Origin: Pseudomonas iranensis
GTDB taxonomy: Bacteria > Pseudomonadota > Gammaproteobacteria > Pseudomonadales > Pseudomonadaceae
Reading direction: 5' to 3'
Length of the DNA: 64,000 nt
NCBI RefSeq assembly: GCF_014268585.2
Contig: NZ_CP077092.1
Span: 4,216,001-4,280,000 of the forward strand
Positions 18,028-27,213 of the stretch are shown piece by piece. Numbering within the stretch: the stretch's first letter is position 1; each line of letters starts with the position of its first letter. A program made the position numbers and the translations under genes. Below the pieces are notes generated by a model. The model had not been told where the DNA came from, searched no databases, and was given only the letters and a program-made list of their open reading frames with translations.

Positions 18028-18885
18028 ATGCTGGATCTGGAATTGCTGAAAACCTTTGTCTGCGTAGTCGACGAAGGCAGCTTCACCCGCGCAGCGGAAC
18101 GTGTGCACCGCACGCAATCGACGGTCAGCCAGCAGGTGCGCAAACTCGAAGATCTGGTCGGCCACCCGCTACTCCTGCGCGACCGCACCGGAGTGAACGT
18201 CGCGGTCACCGAACACGGCGAACTGCTGATCCACTATGCGCGCCGGTTACTGGCGCTGTCCGCCGAAGCCACGCAAGCGCTGGCCAGCGACGTCGACCTG
18301 GAAGTGCTGCGCATCGGCATGCCGGAAGACTTCGACGCCCGGCGCATGGCACTGATCCTCGCCGGTTTCACCCGCAACCATCCGCAAGCGCGCCTGGAAA
18401 CCATCAGCGGCATGAGCCTCGACCTGCGCCAACGCCTCGACGCCGGCGACATCGACATTGCCCTGATCAAACGCGAACCCGACAGCGGCCCGGCATGGGC
18501 TACCTGGCCGGAACGACTGGTCTGGGTCAAAGGCACCGAATTCGACACCTCCAGCGGTGTGCTGCCGCTGGCACTGTTTCCGCAGGGCTGCCTGTACCGA
18601 CAACGGGCGATTCGCTTGCTCGATGTGGCGCAGCGACCATGGCGAGTGGCGTTCGGCAGCCACAGCCTGACCGGGATACAAGCGGCGGTGGCGTCTGGGT
18701 TAGGGATTTCGGTGTTGCCGGTTTCGGCGCTATTGCCGGAGCATGAGGTGTGTACGGATCTGCCCGATCTGGCGCCGACGGAACTGGCGCTGGTCAGCCG
18801 CGAGGGAGTGTTGAGCGGGTTGCAGCGGGGGCTGGTGGAGTTTTTGCGTGGGGAATTGGGGGTGGATGCGGGGGGATTTGCGTGA
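18028..18885 (+). CDS. LysR family transcriptional regulator
   Basis: A 285-residue LysR-type regulator. The winged helix-turn-helix occupies about residues 1-60 (LDLELLKTFVCVVDEGSFTRAAERVHRTQSTVSQQVRKLE), and a periplasmic-binding-protein-like effector domain follows from about 90. It is divergent from the HAD/aldolase pair across a 109-base gap with AT-rich stretches, the usual arrangement for a regulator and its target. The inducing metabolite is unknown. Confidence 0.92.
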   Translation: MLDLELLKTFVCVVDEGSFTRAAERVHRTQSTVSQQVRKLEDLVGHPLLLRDRTGVNVAVTEHGELLIHYARRLLALSAEATQALASDVDLEVLRIGMPEDFDARRMALILAGFTRNHPQARLETISGMSLDLRQRLDAGDIDIALIKREPDSGPAWATWPERLVWVKGTEFDTSSGVLPLALFPQGCLYRQRAIRLLDVAQRPWRVAFGSHSLTGIQAAVASGLGISVLPVSALLPEHEVCTDLPDLAPTELALVSREGVLSGLQRGLVEFLRGELGVDAGGFA

Positions 18886-18902
18886 GTCCCCCCCGGGGTT
18901 GT

Positions 18903-19424
18903 TTATTCGGGTTTGTTGATTTCGCGGAGCAGGTCGGCGGTGGGGATGTTCATGGTGTTTGAGTAGTAGGGTTTGTAGCCGAAGGCGGTGATGACGACCT
19001 TGCAGGGGATTTGGGTTTTGTTGGCGAGGAGGTTGTTCAGCTCCGCTACGGACAAATGTCTTTCCGAACTTTGATCGCTGGAAGTTTCACTCATGAAGGC
19101 TCGGGTGAAGTAAGCGAATTTGCCACTCTCGCTTTTTGCTTTGTCGGATCTGATCAAGCCGTATGAGGAAAACCGAATGCCTTTGCCTACTGAGAAATCC
19201 TGATCGTCAGCCAAAGCGCATTTGAGCATGCCTGAGATAATTCCTTCCCGCTCGCCTAGTCCAAAAAGATCCAGAATATCAACATCAGACTGATATTTGA
19301 TTACGTATAAAACAGACTGCTCTCTTTCAACTGACATGAATTTCAGGTGAGCGGCAGGCATAACATGGTCTTTGGCGCATCCCGAGCAAATAGCCAGAAA
19401 CGCGCAAAGCAACGTCTTGTTCAT
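18903..19424 (-). CDS. putative lipoprotein, candidate immunity partner of the T6SS lipase-like effector
   Basis: A 173-residue exported protein. The N-terminus MNKTLLCAFLAICSGCAKD has a hydrophobic core and cysteines at about 13 and 16 that could be the lipidated residue, though the lipobox is not canonical. No known domain was recognised. Its ATG overlaps the stop of the lipase-like gene (ATGA), so it is translationally coupled. In known PAAR-lipase effector cassettes the following gene is usually a periplasmic or lipoprotein immunity protein. That role is inferred here from position and export signal. Codon use is less GC-rich than the flanking chromosome. Confidence 0.7.
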   Translation of the reverse strand: MNKTLLCAFLAICSGCAKDHVMPAAHLKFMSVEREQSVLYVIKYQSDVDILDLFGLGEREGIISGMLKCALADDQDFSVGKGIRFSSYGLIRSDKAKSESGKFAYFTRAFMSETSSDQSSERHLSVAELNNLLANKTQIPCKVVITAFGYKPYYSNTMNIPTADLLREINKPE

Positions 19425-20152
19425 GCTGGAAACTCCTTCATGATCGAGTCGAAGAGAAGATCACTCGCCGTTTTTCCCCCGGCGATACGCGCGGTAAACA
19501 AACCCAAGGCATTAGCGTGATTGGTGTCAACATTGATGTTCAATGAAGGTCCGCATGAAATTGTCCATTTCTCGCCAAAATCCGCGACTCCGTCTGATGA
19601 GTTTCTTCTGGATGGCGTTGCCTTGACGTTTATCCAATCATGAGCGACTGGATCAGGAGCGCCAAAGTAAATGTCTGAGCCAGCCCAGACCAAAGCCCCC
19701 TCACCCACCGGATCAAGGGTAATTAACATTTGAACTCTGTAATTCCAATCCGACATTAACTTCGTCAGGTGCGCGCCATTCCACCCACCGAGGCTATGCC
19801 CAATGATGTATACGGGACAGCTCTTGTAGGGAATCAGACTCAGGACGTACCGCTGGATATCCTGCTTTCCTTTGACTTGGTTGTAACCTAACCAGTCCGA
19901 CTTGTATTTCCCTTCCCTCGCAAGCGTTAAAGCTCGCTCATCAAATTCCTTGCGCGCCTCTTGGATGTTTCCATAAGGCCCAGAAAAGTAATAACTCTCC
20001 TTATCCCCAGCCCCGCCAATAAAAAGCACGATCGCCTTGGTACTTTCCACCGGCACAGGCTTGGCGCTGACATCCTTCTTGTCGGTCAGCGTATGCTCCT
20101 TGTGCAGCTTGTAAGTGTTGCCCTTCGCGCACGTTACCGTCTCAGCCGTCAT
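19421..20152 (-). CDS. alpha/beta hydrolase, lipase-like T6SS effector candidate
   Basis: A 243-residue alpha/beta hydrolase. The nucleophile elbow IIGHSLGGW gives Ser120, Asp147 in LITLDPVG is a likely acid, and His212 in DTNHANALG a likely base. An oxyanion strand IVLFIGGAGD lies near residue 41. There is no signal peptide, in keeping with delivery by type VI secretion. It sits 4 bases after a PAAR gene and overlaps a downstream lipoprotein gene. The ATG at 20152 is chosen; the frame is open upstream through the PAAR gene. Phospholipase activity against bacterial membranes is the expectation for this cassette type, but the substrate is unproven. Confidence 0.8.
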   Translation of the reverse strand: MTAETVTCAKGNTYKLHKEHTLTDKKDVSAKPVPVESTKAIVLFIGGAGDKESYYFSGPYGNIQEARKEFDERALTLAREGKYKSDWLGYNQVKGKQDIQRYVLSLIPYKSCPVYIIGHSLGGWNGAHLTKLMSDWNYRVQMLITLDPVGEGALVWAGSDIYFGAPDPVAHDWINVKATPSRRNSSDGVADFGEKWTISCGPSLNINVDTNHANALGLFTARIAGGKTASDLLFDSIMKEFPA

Positions 20153-20156
20153 TGCC

Positions 20157-20654
20157 TCACTCCTCCAGAAACAGCTTGATGGTTTCAGGCAGGTGCGAAC
20201 TGACTTCATGGGTAAATCCGTCGGCATCAGACACGCCATGCTCCATGCGCCCGTCGGCGCGCTGGATCATGTAGGGATGGTTGGGCATCGGTTCACCGGT
20301 CACATCGTTGACCAGTTTCAGCTTGTCGGTGAAGTGCACCGGCATCGGCAGCAGACCACTGAAAGGCGCCGCGATTACGGTGTCGCCAATGATCACCGTG
20401 CCTGAACCGCCGATGACAACATTGCCGTGGCCACCGGTGCTGTCCAGCGTCGCCGCGTTCAAGCCATTGATGAACACGGTGCCAGATACAGCGCCGCTGA
20501 TTGCGCTGCCGCAAGCGGACTTGTCGGTCATGCGCGCAGCTGCCAGTCCGTCGAAATTCACGTTCGGCGAGCCGCTGACGATCGGGTTGGTGCCGTGTCC
20601 CGGCAACGGGCAAGCGGTGGGGTCGGTGACGCGGGCAGCGGGTTTTCCGCTCAT
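20157..20654 (-). CDS. PAAR domain protein with C-terminal adaptor extension (T6SS spike tip)
   Basis: A 165-residue protein. Residues 1-100 form a PAAR domain (KPAARVTDPTACPLPGHG, GSPNVNFDGLAAAR, GGSGTVIIGD) that caps the VgrG spike of the type VI secretion system. The last 60 residues (FTDKLKLVNDVTGEPMPNHPY ending TIKLFLEE) resemble the beta-rich, transthyretin-like tails that link PAAR or VgrG proteins to effectors. The lipase-like gene begins 4 bases later. No VgrG, Hcp or other T6SS structural gene is in the window, so this is an orphan effector island. Confidence 0.9.
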   Translation of the reverse strand: MSGKPAARVTDPTACPLPGHGTNPIVSGSPNVNFDGLAAARMTDKSACGSAISGAVSGTVFINGLNAATLDSTGGHGNVVIGGSGTVIIGDTVIAAPFSGLLPMPVHFTDKLKLVNDVTGEPMPNHPYMIQRADGRMEHGVSDADGFTHEVSSHLPETIKLFLEE

Positions 20655-20738
20655 GAACAGCTCCTTGCAATGTGTCGTGCAGATCCTTTGAGGCGCGCAG
20701 CATGCGCGAATTTGCCAAGCGCTACAAATCGTCAGGCA

Positions 20739-20768
20739 AAAAAGAGGCGCTCATGCGAGCGCCTCTTT
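20739..20768 (-). terminator. intrinsic terminator after the RNase T2 gene
   Basis: The hairpin GAGGCGCTCATGCGAGCGCCTC is flanked by A-rich sequence on one side and TTTT on the other, so it can work in either direction. It lies between the stop of the RNase T2 gene and the start of the PAAR gene, both leftward, and separates the two units. Confidence 0.85.
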
Positions 20769-20788
20769 TCATAGGCTGTTACTGATGC

Positions 20789-21457
20789 TCACCGTACCGG
20801 CGGCACCCGAATATCCCCCGCCCGACACTGAGTCTTCACCCCTTTGCCACAGGCGCCGAATTGCAAATCCCTGTCCATGCACACCCGCACTTCCGACAGC
20901 TGCGGGCCGCTGCAAACCACCGCAATTCCGTCTTCGGGAATACCCGGATTGGCCTTGCGAAACAGATCGACAATCTCCTGCGCTTCGAAGTAGTACGACG
21001 TCGAGCCGAACGGCTGTAACGCCTGCGGAATCTTCACCGCGCCGAGGGCCTGATCGGACTGGTCCAGATAGCCCACCGCGCCCAGACCGCTGCAGGTACC
21101 GTGCTTGGACCATTCGTGATCGAGGAGTTTTTTCGTCGGGTACATCGTCAGGCCCTTGCTGGTTTCTGCCGCCGATAGCCTGGTCAGCGGCGGACAGGAT
21201 TCTGGCCAGCCGCCCTTGGCGTATTGCGGCCACAAACCATGCAGGACAAAACCGTAACCCTTGCCGGTGCACTGCGCATCGTCCTTGTGCGTCAGACAAA
21301 AAGTCGGCGACCAGGACAGCGCCAGCAGGTAGTAGTCGAACACCCCCGCCACCGATTCCGCCTGCGCTTTGTTCGATGACGACTGACGCGCCGAACTCAA
21401 GCCGATGCTACCGGCCGTCAGCGCGATCAGCGCCAGAATTGTAAACAGCTTTTTCAT
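20789..21457 (-). CDS. ribonuclease T2 family protein
   Basis: A 222-residue secreted endoribonuclease. A signal peptide spans about residues 1-23. Both active-site blocks are intact: CAS I GFVLHGLWPQ (His73) and CAS II DHEWSKHGTC (His114, Glu115, Lys118, His119). Cysteines that form the conserved disulfides are present. RNase T2 enzymes cleave single-stranded RNA through a 2',3'-cyclic phosphate and act in the periplasm or outside the cell, for example in RNA scavenging. It is monocistronic with its own terminator. Confidence 0.93.
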   Translation of the reverse strand: MKKLFTILALIALTAGSIGLSSARQSSSNKAQAESVAGVFDYYLLALSWSPTFCLTHKDDAQCTGKGYGFVLHGLWPQYAKGGWPESCPPLTRLSAAETSKGLTMYPTKKLLDHEWSKHGTCSGLGAVGYLDQSDQALGAVKIPQALQPFGSTSYYFEAQEIVDLFRKANPGIPEDGIAVVCSGPQLSEVRVCMDRDLQFGACGKGVKTQCRAGDIRVPPVR

Positions 21458-21621
21458 TCACCCGTTCCTTGGGACGCCTGCGTCCGTGGTTTTCGTTGTT
21501 GGCCAGACCTGGCCAGTGCTGATTTCGACACGCTTGTATTGCAAGCGCATGACGCAAGGCAAGGCCCTGCGCCGTGCAAACGTCTACGCTGAACAGGCAG
21601 ACATCCAACAAGGGAACCGAC

Positions 21622-22092
21622 ATGAGTAAAGCAGACGAACTCGCCGCCAGACTCAAGCAGACACGGCATACCCAGGCTGATGCGGCGCTGGAAATCGATT
21701 GCTGGCCTGCTCAGGTGTACGACTTGTACCACCGCATCGAAGCCTGGCTACAGCCAGTCACCGAAGTAGGACTGAAGATTCGGCGCAATCCTACGCACGT
21801 TTGCGAAAGTTCGCCGGACGGCGAAAGCCACGACTACGCCATCGATCAGTTGGTGATCGAAGCGAACGATCACAGTCTGATTTTCGATCCGATTGCGCGG
21901 TTTACCGAGGACGGTTGCGGACGTGTCGAGATCAAGGTGCCGGGACGTGATCAGTCGTTGCTGCGCACGGTTGACGAGCATGGCGAAAGCCATTGGTGGT
22001 TGCAGACTATCGAGACCGGCCAGGAGCTGGATGCGATCGCGCTGACGGAAAACAATCTGCTGCAGGTGGTGCAGCAAGGGTTGAGCCTGTAA
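21622..22092 (+). CDS. conserved hypothetical protein
   Basis: A 156-residue soluble protein not recognised as any family. The N-terminal 40 residues are helical (MSKADELAARLKQTRHTQADAAL), followed by a beta-rich part with many acidic and aromatic residues. There is no signal peptide or membrane segment. Start at ATG 21622, preceded by AGGGAAC. It is divergent from RNase T2 and followed by the copper operon. Its composition matches the host, so it is probably a core gene of the genus. Confidence 0.65.
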   Translation: MSKADELAARLKQTRHTQADAALEIDCWPAQVYDLYHRIEAWLQPVTEVGLKIRRNPTHVCESSPDGESHDYAIDQLVIEANDHSLIFDPIARFTEDGCGRVEIKVPGRDQSLLRTVDEHGESHWWLQTIETGQELDAIALTENNLLQVVQQGLSL

Positions 22093-22106
22093 GCCGCCCA
22101 GGTTAA

Positions 22107-22122
22107 CTGACAAAACTGTAAT
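22107..22122 (+). promoter_or_regulatory. CopR-type operator upstream of copA
   Basis: The sequence CTGACAAAACTGTAAT fits the CTGACA-N5-GTAAT element described for the copper-responsive regulator CopR in Pseudomonas. It lies 73 bases before the copA start, a position suited to activation. The copR-copS genes themselves are not in the window. Confidence 0.6.
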
Positions 22123-22194
22123 GTTTGCCTCAGCCAACTGAAAGCCGGGGCTGGCTAGTCTCTCTGTCATGAGCCAGACGGGGATTTCCAGCGC

Positions 22195-23892
22195 ATGCCT
22201 TCCATTCTCACAAGACGCACTTTTGTCAAAGGCCTGGCCGCCGGTAGCTTGCTCGGTGGCCTCGGGCTCTGGCGGACACCGGTCTGGGCGCTGGACGGCG
22301 CCGCGCCCGTCAACGAACTGAGCGGTAACGAATTCGAGTTGTTCATCGGCGAAACTCCGGTCAATTTCACGGGTTCGGCACGCACAGCGATGACCATCAA
22401 CGGCAGCCTGCCCGGCCCGCTGTTGCGCTGGCGCGAAGGCGATACCGTGACGCTGCGGGTGCGTAACCGGCTCACCGCCGACACCTCGATTCACTGGCAC
22501 GGCATTCTGCTGCCGGCGAACATGGACGGCGTACCGGGTCTGAGTTTCCAGGGCATCGAACCGGGCGGCGTGTACGTCTACCAATTCAAGGTTCGGCAAC
22601 ACGGCACCTACTGGTATCACAGCCATTCCGGCTTACAGGAGCAGGCCGGCGTCTACGGGCCGCTGGTCATTGAGGCCAAAGAGCCGGAACCGTTCCAGTA
22701 CGATCGCGACTACGTGGTGATGCTCAGCGACTGGACCGACGAAGACCCGGCCAGCCTGATGAAGACCCTGAAAAAACAGTCCGACTACTACAACTTCCAC
22801 AAACGCACCGTCGGCGACTTTATCAACGATGTCAGCGAAAAAGGCTGGGGCGCCACGGTTGCCGATCGCACGATGTGGGCGCAAATGAACATGAACCCCA
22901 CCGACATCGCCGACGTCAGTGGCGCCACGTATACCTTTTTGATCAACGGCCAAGCCCCCGATGACAACTTCACCTGGCTGTTCCGTCCCGGCGAAAAACT
23001 GCGTCTGCGCCTGATCAACGGCTCGGCCATGACATATTTCGATGTGCGTATTCCGGGACTGAAGATGACGGTGGTGGCTGCCGATGGCCTGCACGTCAAA
23101 CCGGTCAGCGTCGATGAACTGCGCATTGCCGTGGCCGAGACCTATGACGTGATCGTCGAACCTGAAACCGAGGCCTATACCCTCTTCGCCCAGGCGATGG
23201 ATCGCAGCGGTTACGCCCGTGGCACTCTTGCCACACGCGCCGGCATGTCGGCAGCAGTGCCGGCGCTGGATCCGCGTCCATTGGTGAGCATGGACGACAT
23301 GGGCATGGGCGGCATGGATCACGGCAGCATGGACATGAGCGCCATGGATCACTCCAGCATGGGCCCGATGCAAGCCCATCCCGACAGTGAAAACAATAAT
23401 CCGCTGGTGGACATGCAGGCCATGGTCACCGCGCCAAAGCTCGACGACCCAGGCCTCGGCCTGCGCAACAACGGCCGCCGAGTGCTGACCTACGCCGACC
23501 TGCGCAGCACCTTCGAGGACCCGGACGGCCGCGATCCGAGCCGCACGATAGAGCTGCACCTGACTGGCCACATGGAGAAATTCGCCTGGTCGTTCAACGG
23601 CATCAAATTCTCCGATGCCGAGCCTTTACGGCTGAAATACGGCGAGCGCATCCGCCTGGTGCTGGTCAACGACACCATGATGACCCACCCGATCCACCTG
23701 CACGGGATGTGGAGCGATCTGGAAGACGAAAACGGCAATTTTCAGGTGCGCAAACACACCATCGACATGCCGCCCGGCAGCCGCCGCAGCTATCGCGTCA
23801 CCGCCGACGCCCTCGGCCGCTGGGCCTATCACTGTCATCTGCTTTATCACATGGAAACGGGCATGTTCCGCGAAGTGCGGGTGGAAGAATGA
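22195..23892 (+). CDS. copA: copper resistance multicopper oxidase CopA
   Basis: A 565-residue periplasmic multicopper oxidase exported by the Tat pathway (RRTFVKG near residue 7). Three cupredoxin domains are present. Copper ligands are seen in SIHWHGI (His100, His102), [18 protein letters not shown] and [16 protein letters not shown], which together make the trinuclear and type 1 sites. A Met/His-rich insert (residues about 364-395, repeats of MDHGSM and MDM) binds extra copper, as in P. syringae CopA. It oxidises Cu(I) and sequesters copper in the periplasm. First gene of copABCD; copB follows with an ATGA overlap. Confidence 0.95.
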   Translation: MPSILTRRTFVKGLAAGSLLGGLGLWRTPVWALDGAAPVNELSGNEFELFIGETPVNFTGSARTAMTINGSLPGPLLRWREGDTVTLRVRNRLTADTSIHWHGILLPANMDGVPGLSFQGIEPGGVYVYQFKVRQHGTYWYHSHSGLQEQAGVYGPLVIEAKEPEPFQYDRDYVVMLSDWTDEDPASLMKTLKKQSDYYNFHKRTVGDFINDVSEKGWGATVADRTMWAQMNMNPTDIADVSGATYTFLINGQAPDDNFTWLFRPGEKLRLRLINGSAMTYFDVRIPGLKMTVVAADGLHVKPVSVDELRIAVAETYDVIVEPETEAYTLFAQAMDRSGYARGTLATRAGMSAAVPALDPRPLVSMDDMGMGGMDHGSMDMSAMDHSSMGPMQAHPDSENNNPLVDMQAMVTAPKLDDPGLGLRNNGRRVLTYADLRSTFEDPDGRDPSRTIELHLTGHMEKFAWSFNGIKFSDAEPLRLKYGERIRLVLVNDTMMTHPIHLHGMWSDLEDENGNFQVRKHTIDMPPGSRRSYRVTADALGRWAYHCHLLYHMETGMFREVRVEE

Positions 23893-24773
23893 AGAGGCCG
23901 ATCATGACTCGACTCAGCGTGTTCTCGCTGCTGCTCGCCGGCACCTCCGCCATGGCCGCCGACGCCATGCACGGCATGGACCACAGCCAGATGCCCGGGA
24001 TGGATCATTCGGCAATGCAAAGCATGGACGACGGCATGATGCAGCCCGCCGCGCCCAGCGAAAGCCGCACGCCGATTCCGCCCGTGACCGACGCCGACCG
24101 CGCTGCGGTGTTCACCAGCCCCGGCGGTCATCAGGTGCATGACAGCGTTATAAACAGCTACTTTCTTGCCGACAAACTCGAATGGCAGAACGCCGATGTC
24201 GGCAGCGCTTTGGCCTGGGATCTGTCCGGCTGGATCGGCGGGGATACCGATCGGCTGTGGCTGCGCTCTGAAGGCGAGCGCAACAACGGCAAGACTGAAG
24301 ACGCGGAAATTCAAGCGCTATGGGGCCACGCGATTTCACCATGGTGGGACGTGGTCAGCGGCGTGCGTCAGGACTTCAAACCCGGCGCACCGCAAACCTG
24401 GGCCGCGTTCGGCGTGCAAGGCATGGCGCTGTACAACTTCGAGGCCGAAGCCACGGCTTTCCTTGGCGAGGGCGGCCAGAGCGCGGTACGCCTGGAGGGC
24501 GACTACGACATCCTGCTGACCAATCGACTGATCCTGCAGCCGACCGCTGAACTGAATATCTACGGCAAAAACGATCCGCAGCGAGGCATCGGCTCAGGTT
24601 TGTCCAATACCGAGGCAGGCCTGCGGTTGCGCTATGAAATCCGCCGCGAATTCGCGCCTTATATCGGCGTGACGTGGAATCGCACTTACGGCAACACCGC
24701 CGACTACGCCCGCGAAGAAGACGAGGACCGCAGTGAGGCGCGCCTCGTCCTCGGGGTCAGGCTGTGGTTCTGA
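23889..24773 (+). CDS. copB: copper resistance outer membrane protein CopB
   Basis: A 294-residue outer membrane beta-barrel. After the signal peptide comes a Met/His/Asp-rich segment (about 28-60, [17 protein letters not shown]) that binds copper, then a CopB barrel ending in LVLGVRLWF, with a terminal Phe for outer membrane insertion. The start at 23889 overlaps the copA stop (ATGA); an ATG at 23904 with a better AGAGG site would shorten the signal peptide by five residues. It works with CopA to bind and export copper. Confidence 0.92.
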   Translation: MKRPIMTRLSVFSLLLAGTSAMAADAMHGMDHSQMPGMDHSAMQSMDDGMMQPAAPSESRTPIPPVTDADRAAVFTSPGGHQVHDSVINSYFLADKLEWQNADVGSALAWDLSGWIGGDTDRLWLRSEGERNNGKTEDAEIQALWGHAISPWWDVVSGVRQDFKPGAPQTWAAFGVQGMALYNFEAEATAFLGEGGQSAVRLEGDYDILLTNRLILQPTAELNIYGKNDPQRGIGSGLSNTEAGLRLRYEIRREFAPYIGVTWNRTYGNTADYAREEDEDRSEARLVLGVRLWF

Positions 24774-24805
24774 ATTCTTCTACAAAAACAAACCGGAGAC
24801 CTTGC

Positions 24806-25180
24806 ATGCGCACATTGACCCTGCCTCTGATATTCGCCAGCGGATTGCTCCTGAGCACCCTCGCCCAGGCCCACCCGAAACTGCTTTCGTCAACGCCGGC
24901 CGAAGGCGCGGAAAGTGCCGCGCCGAACAGGATCGAGCTGCACTTTTCCGAGAACCTGGTCACGCAATTCTCCGGGGCCAAACTGGTAATGACCGAAATG
25001 GGTGGCATGGCTCACTCGCCGATGCCGATGAAAGCCAAAGTCAGCGCCAGCAGCGATCCGAAAACCATGCTGATCACCCCGCTCGCCCCGCTGCCTGCCG
25101 GCACCTATCAGGTGCAGTGGCGCGCGGTGTCCGCCGACACGCACCCGATCACCGGTAACGTCACGTTCAAAGTGAAGTGA
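24806..25180 (+). CDS. copC: periplasmic copper-binding protein CopC
   Basis: A 124-residue protein. The signal peptide ends at AQA, so the mature chain begins HPKLLSS with the N-terminal copper-binding His. The Met-rich loop MTEMGGMAHSPMPM supplies the Cu(I) site and DTHPITG the second His of the Cu(II) site. The fold is the CopC immunoglobulin-like domain. It delivers copper to CopD. copD starts 3 bases downstream. Confidence 0.95.
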   Translation: MRTLTLPLIFASGLLLSTLAQAHPKLLSSTPAEGAESAAPNRIELHFSENLVTQFSGAKLVMTEMGGMAHSPMPMKAKVSASSDPKTMLITPLAPLPAGTYQVQWRAVSADTHPITGNVTFKVK

Positions 25181-25183
25181 ACA

Positions 25184-26053
25184 ATGGCGGACCTGCTCAA
25201 CATCATCCTGCGGTTCGCCTTGTATGTGGATTTGCTGCTGTTGTTCGGGCTGGCGTTGTTTGGCTTGTACAGCTTCAACGCGCTGCTGCGGTTCCGTCCG
25301 TTGTTGCGCGGCATGGCAGTGACAGGGGCATTGCTGTCAGTGGCCGGGCTGGTGCTGATGACCCGCGCCATGAGTGGCGAAACACAGCTCGCGGCATTGT
25401 GGCCACACCTGCAGATGATGCTGCTGGACACGGACGTCGGCCTGGCGTGGGTGCTGCGGATGACAGCGTTGGCCATCGTGGTGATCCGACCGGGTCTTTG
25501 GCCAGCGTCGTTGGCAGGCGCCATTGCCCTCGCTTCGCTGGCGTGGAGCGGGCATGGCGCGATGGACGAAGGATGGCTGCGGTTCTGGCACTTTCTCAGC
25601 GACATCTTGCACCTGCTTGCGGCGGGAGCGTGGTTGGGTGCCTTACTGGCGCTGGTGTTGATGGCGAGCGGGCGGATCGGTGACACACGCCTTCGCCTGC
25701 TCGCCGGTGCAGTGAAACGCTTCGAATGGGTGGGCGCGGTGATCGTGCTGACGGTGTCGGTCACCGGCGTGATGAATTATCTTTTCATCGTCGGCCCAAG
25801 GCTCGACGGAGTGCTGTTCGGGACCTACGGGCAGCTGCTTACGATCAAGGTGCTGGCGTTTGCCGTGATGCTGGTGCTGGCTGCGTTGAACCGCTTTCAT
25901 CTTGGACCGTCACTGCAACAATCGCTGCGCGACGGCCAGCACCTCATCGCCGCGAACGCGCTGCGGCGCAGTGTGGTGATGGAGCTGGCCCTTGCCCTTT
26001 TGATCGTGGCGCTGGTGGCGTGGCTGGGCACATTGAGTCCGGACCCGGGATGA
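25184..26053 (+). CDS. copD: copper resistance inner membrane protein CopD
   Basis: A 289-residue protein with about eight transmembrane helices. Typical CopD features are the His residues in SLAWSGHGAMDEG and FLSDILHLLAAGAWLGAL. With CopC it is thought to import copper into the cytoplasm or pass it across the inner membrane. Last gene of copABCD. Confidence 0.92.
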   Translation: MADLLNIILRFALYVDLLLLFGLALFGLYSFNALLRFRPLLRGMAVTGALLSVAGLVLMTRAMSGETQLAALWPHLQMMLLDTDVGLAWVLRMTALAIVVIRPGLWPASLAGAIALASLAWSGHGAMDEGWLRFWHFLSDILHLLAAGAWLGALLALVLMASGRIGDTRLRLLAGAVKRFEWVGAVIVLTVSVTGVMNYLFIVGPRLDGVLFGTYGQLLTIKVLAFAVMLVLAALNRFHLGPSLQQSLRDGQHLIAANALRRSVVMELALALLIVALVAWLGTLSPDPG

Positions 26054-26111
26054 CACCCGTGGAAGGCTTTCACTACACTGGGCCACCTTCCCTTTCAGAA
26101 GCCCGATCTCA

Positions 26112-26897
26112 ATGACAACACTAAAAAGCACGATGATCCTCGGCGGCCTGCTGACCCTGGCGACTGGCGCTCACGCCGACCCCGCCACGTCCCACCTCGA
26201 CAGCATTCAGCAACAAGGCCAGTTGCGCGTCTGCACCACCGGCGATTACAAGCCCTACACCTTCAAGCGCAGCGACGGCGACTTCGAAGGCATCGACATC
26301 AGCATGGCCCGCTCCCTGGCCGACAGCCTCGGCGTCAAGGTGCAATGGGTGCAGACCACCTGGAAAACCCTGATGCCCGACATGCAGGCCGGCAAATGCG
26401 ACATTGGCATGGGCGGCATCTCGGTCACACTGGAGCGGCAGAAAAAAGCCTACTTCAGCAACACCCTCGACACCGACGGCAAGATCCCGCTGGTGCGCTG
26501 CGCCGACCAGTCCAAATACCAGACCATCGACCAGATCAACCAGCCCAACGTGCGCCTCGTGGAACCTGCCGGCGGCACCAACGAAGCTTTCGTTCACGCC
26601 TTCCTGCCCAAGGCGCAACTGGCTTTGCACGACAACGTGACGATCTTCCAGCAACTGCTCGACAACAAAGCCGACGTGATGATCACCGACGCCTCGGAAG
26701 CGCTGTATCAGCAGAAACTCAAACCCGGTTTGTGCGCGGTGAATCCGCATCAATACATGCAATACGGCGAGAAGGCGTACTTGCTGCCGCGTGATGACAT
26801 CAGCTGGAAACTGTATGTCGATCAGTGGCTGCACTTGAGCAAGGTCACTGGCAAGTATCAGCAGACGTTGGGTGAGTGGATTGCGGTGCCGCAATAA
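26112..26897 (+). CDS. PheC-like periplasmic substrate-binding protein / cyclohexadienyl dehydratase
   Basis: A 261-residue secreted protein with a signal peptide (about 1-22) and the two-lobed periplasmic-binding fold. It resembles Pseudomonas cyclohexadienyl dehydratase (PheC), for example VCTTGDYKPYTF, GGTNEAFVHA, HDNVTIFQQLLDNKADVMITDA and GEKAYLLPRD. PheC converts prephenate or arogenate to phenylpyruvate or phenylalanine in the periplasm. A plain amino acid-binding function is an alternative. There is no ABC permease gene alongside, which favours an enzyme. It stands alone after copD. Confidence 0.75.
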   Translation: MTTLKSTMILGGLLTLATGAHADPATSHLDSIQQQGQLRVCTTGDYKPYTFKRSDGDFEGIDISMARSLADSLGVKVQWVQTTWKTLMPDMQAGKCDIGMGGISVTLERQKKAYFSNTLDTDGKIPLVRCADQSKYQTIDQINQPNVRLVEPAGGTNEAFVHAFLPKAQLALHDNVTIFQQLLDNKADVMITDASEALYQQKLKPGLCAVNPHQYMQYGEKAYLLPRDDISWKLYVDQWLHLSKVTGKYQQTLGEWIAVPQ

Positions 26898-26969
26898 GCC
26901 ACTGAACCCGGCCACCGCGCGCGTTTAGGGAACGGTTCGCTCAATGCACGCGGTGTCGGGAATCTGAAC

Positions 26970-27155
26970 GTGCTCAAACTGAATGCATTCCTGGCCGGCC
27001 TGCTGTTCGGCGTCGGTTGGGGGATAGCCGGCATCTGCCCTGGCCCGGCAGTGACCATCCTGTTGACGGGCCACTGGCAGGCAATGGTTTTCGTATTGGC
27101 GATGCTCGCAGGCATGGGGTTATTTACGCTGCTGGAAACCCGACGCAACCCGTGA
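26970..27155 (+). pseudogene. remnant of a YeeE/YedE-type (DUF6691) transporter
   Basis: A 61-codon frame starting GTG encodes two hydrophobic helices around GVGWGIAGICPGPA, the motif of YeeE/YedE and DUF6691 sulfur-transport proteins. Full members are about twice this length; only the C-terminal half is present. No matching N-terminal half or paired YeeE gene is found upstream. It is probably a decayed remnant, though a short expressed protein cannot be excluded. Confidence 0.55.
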
Positions 27156-27213
27156 CCGCAGAACAACCGGCATTCAGGCGCATGGCACCGACGGCAGCCA
27201 GTGTCGGTGGCGG

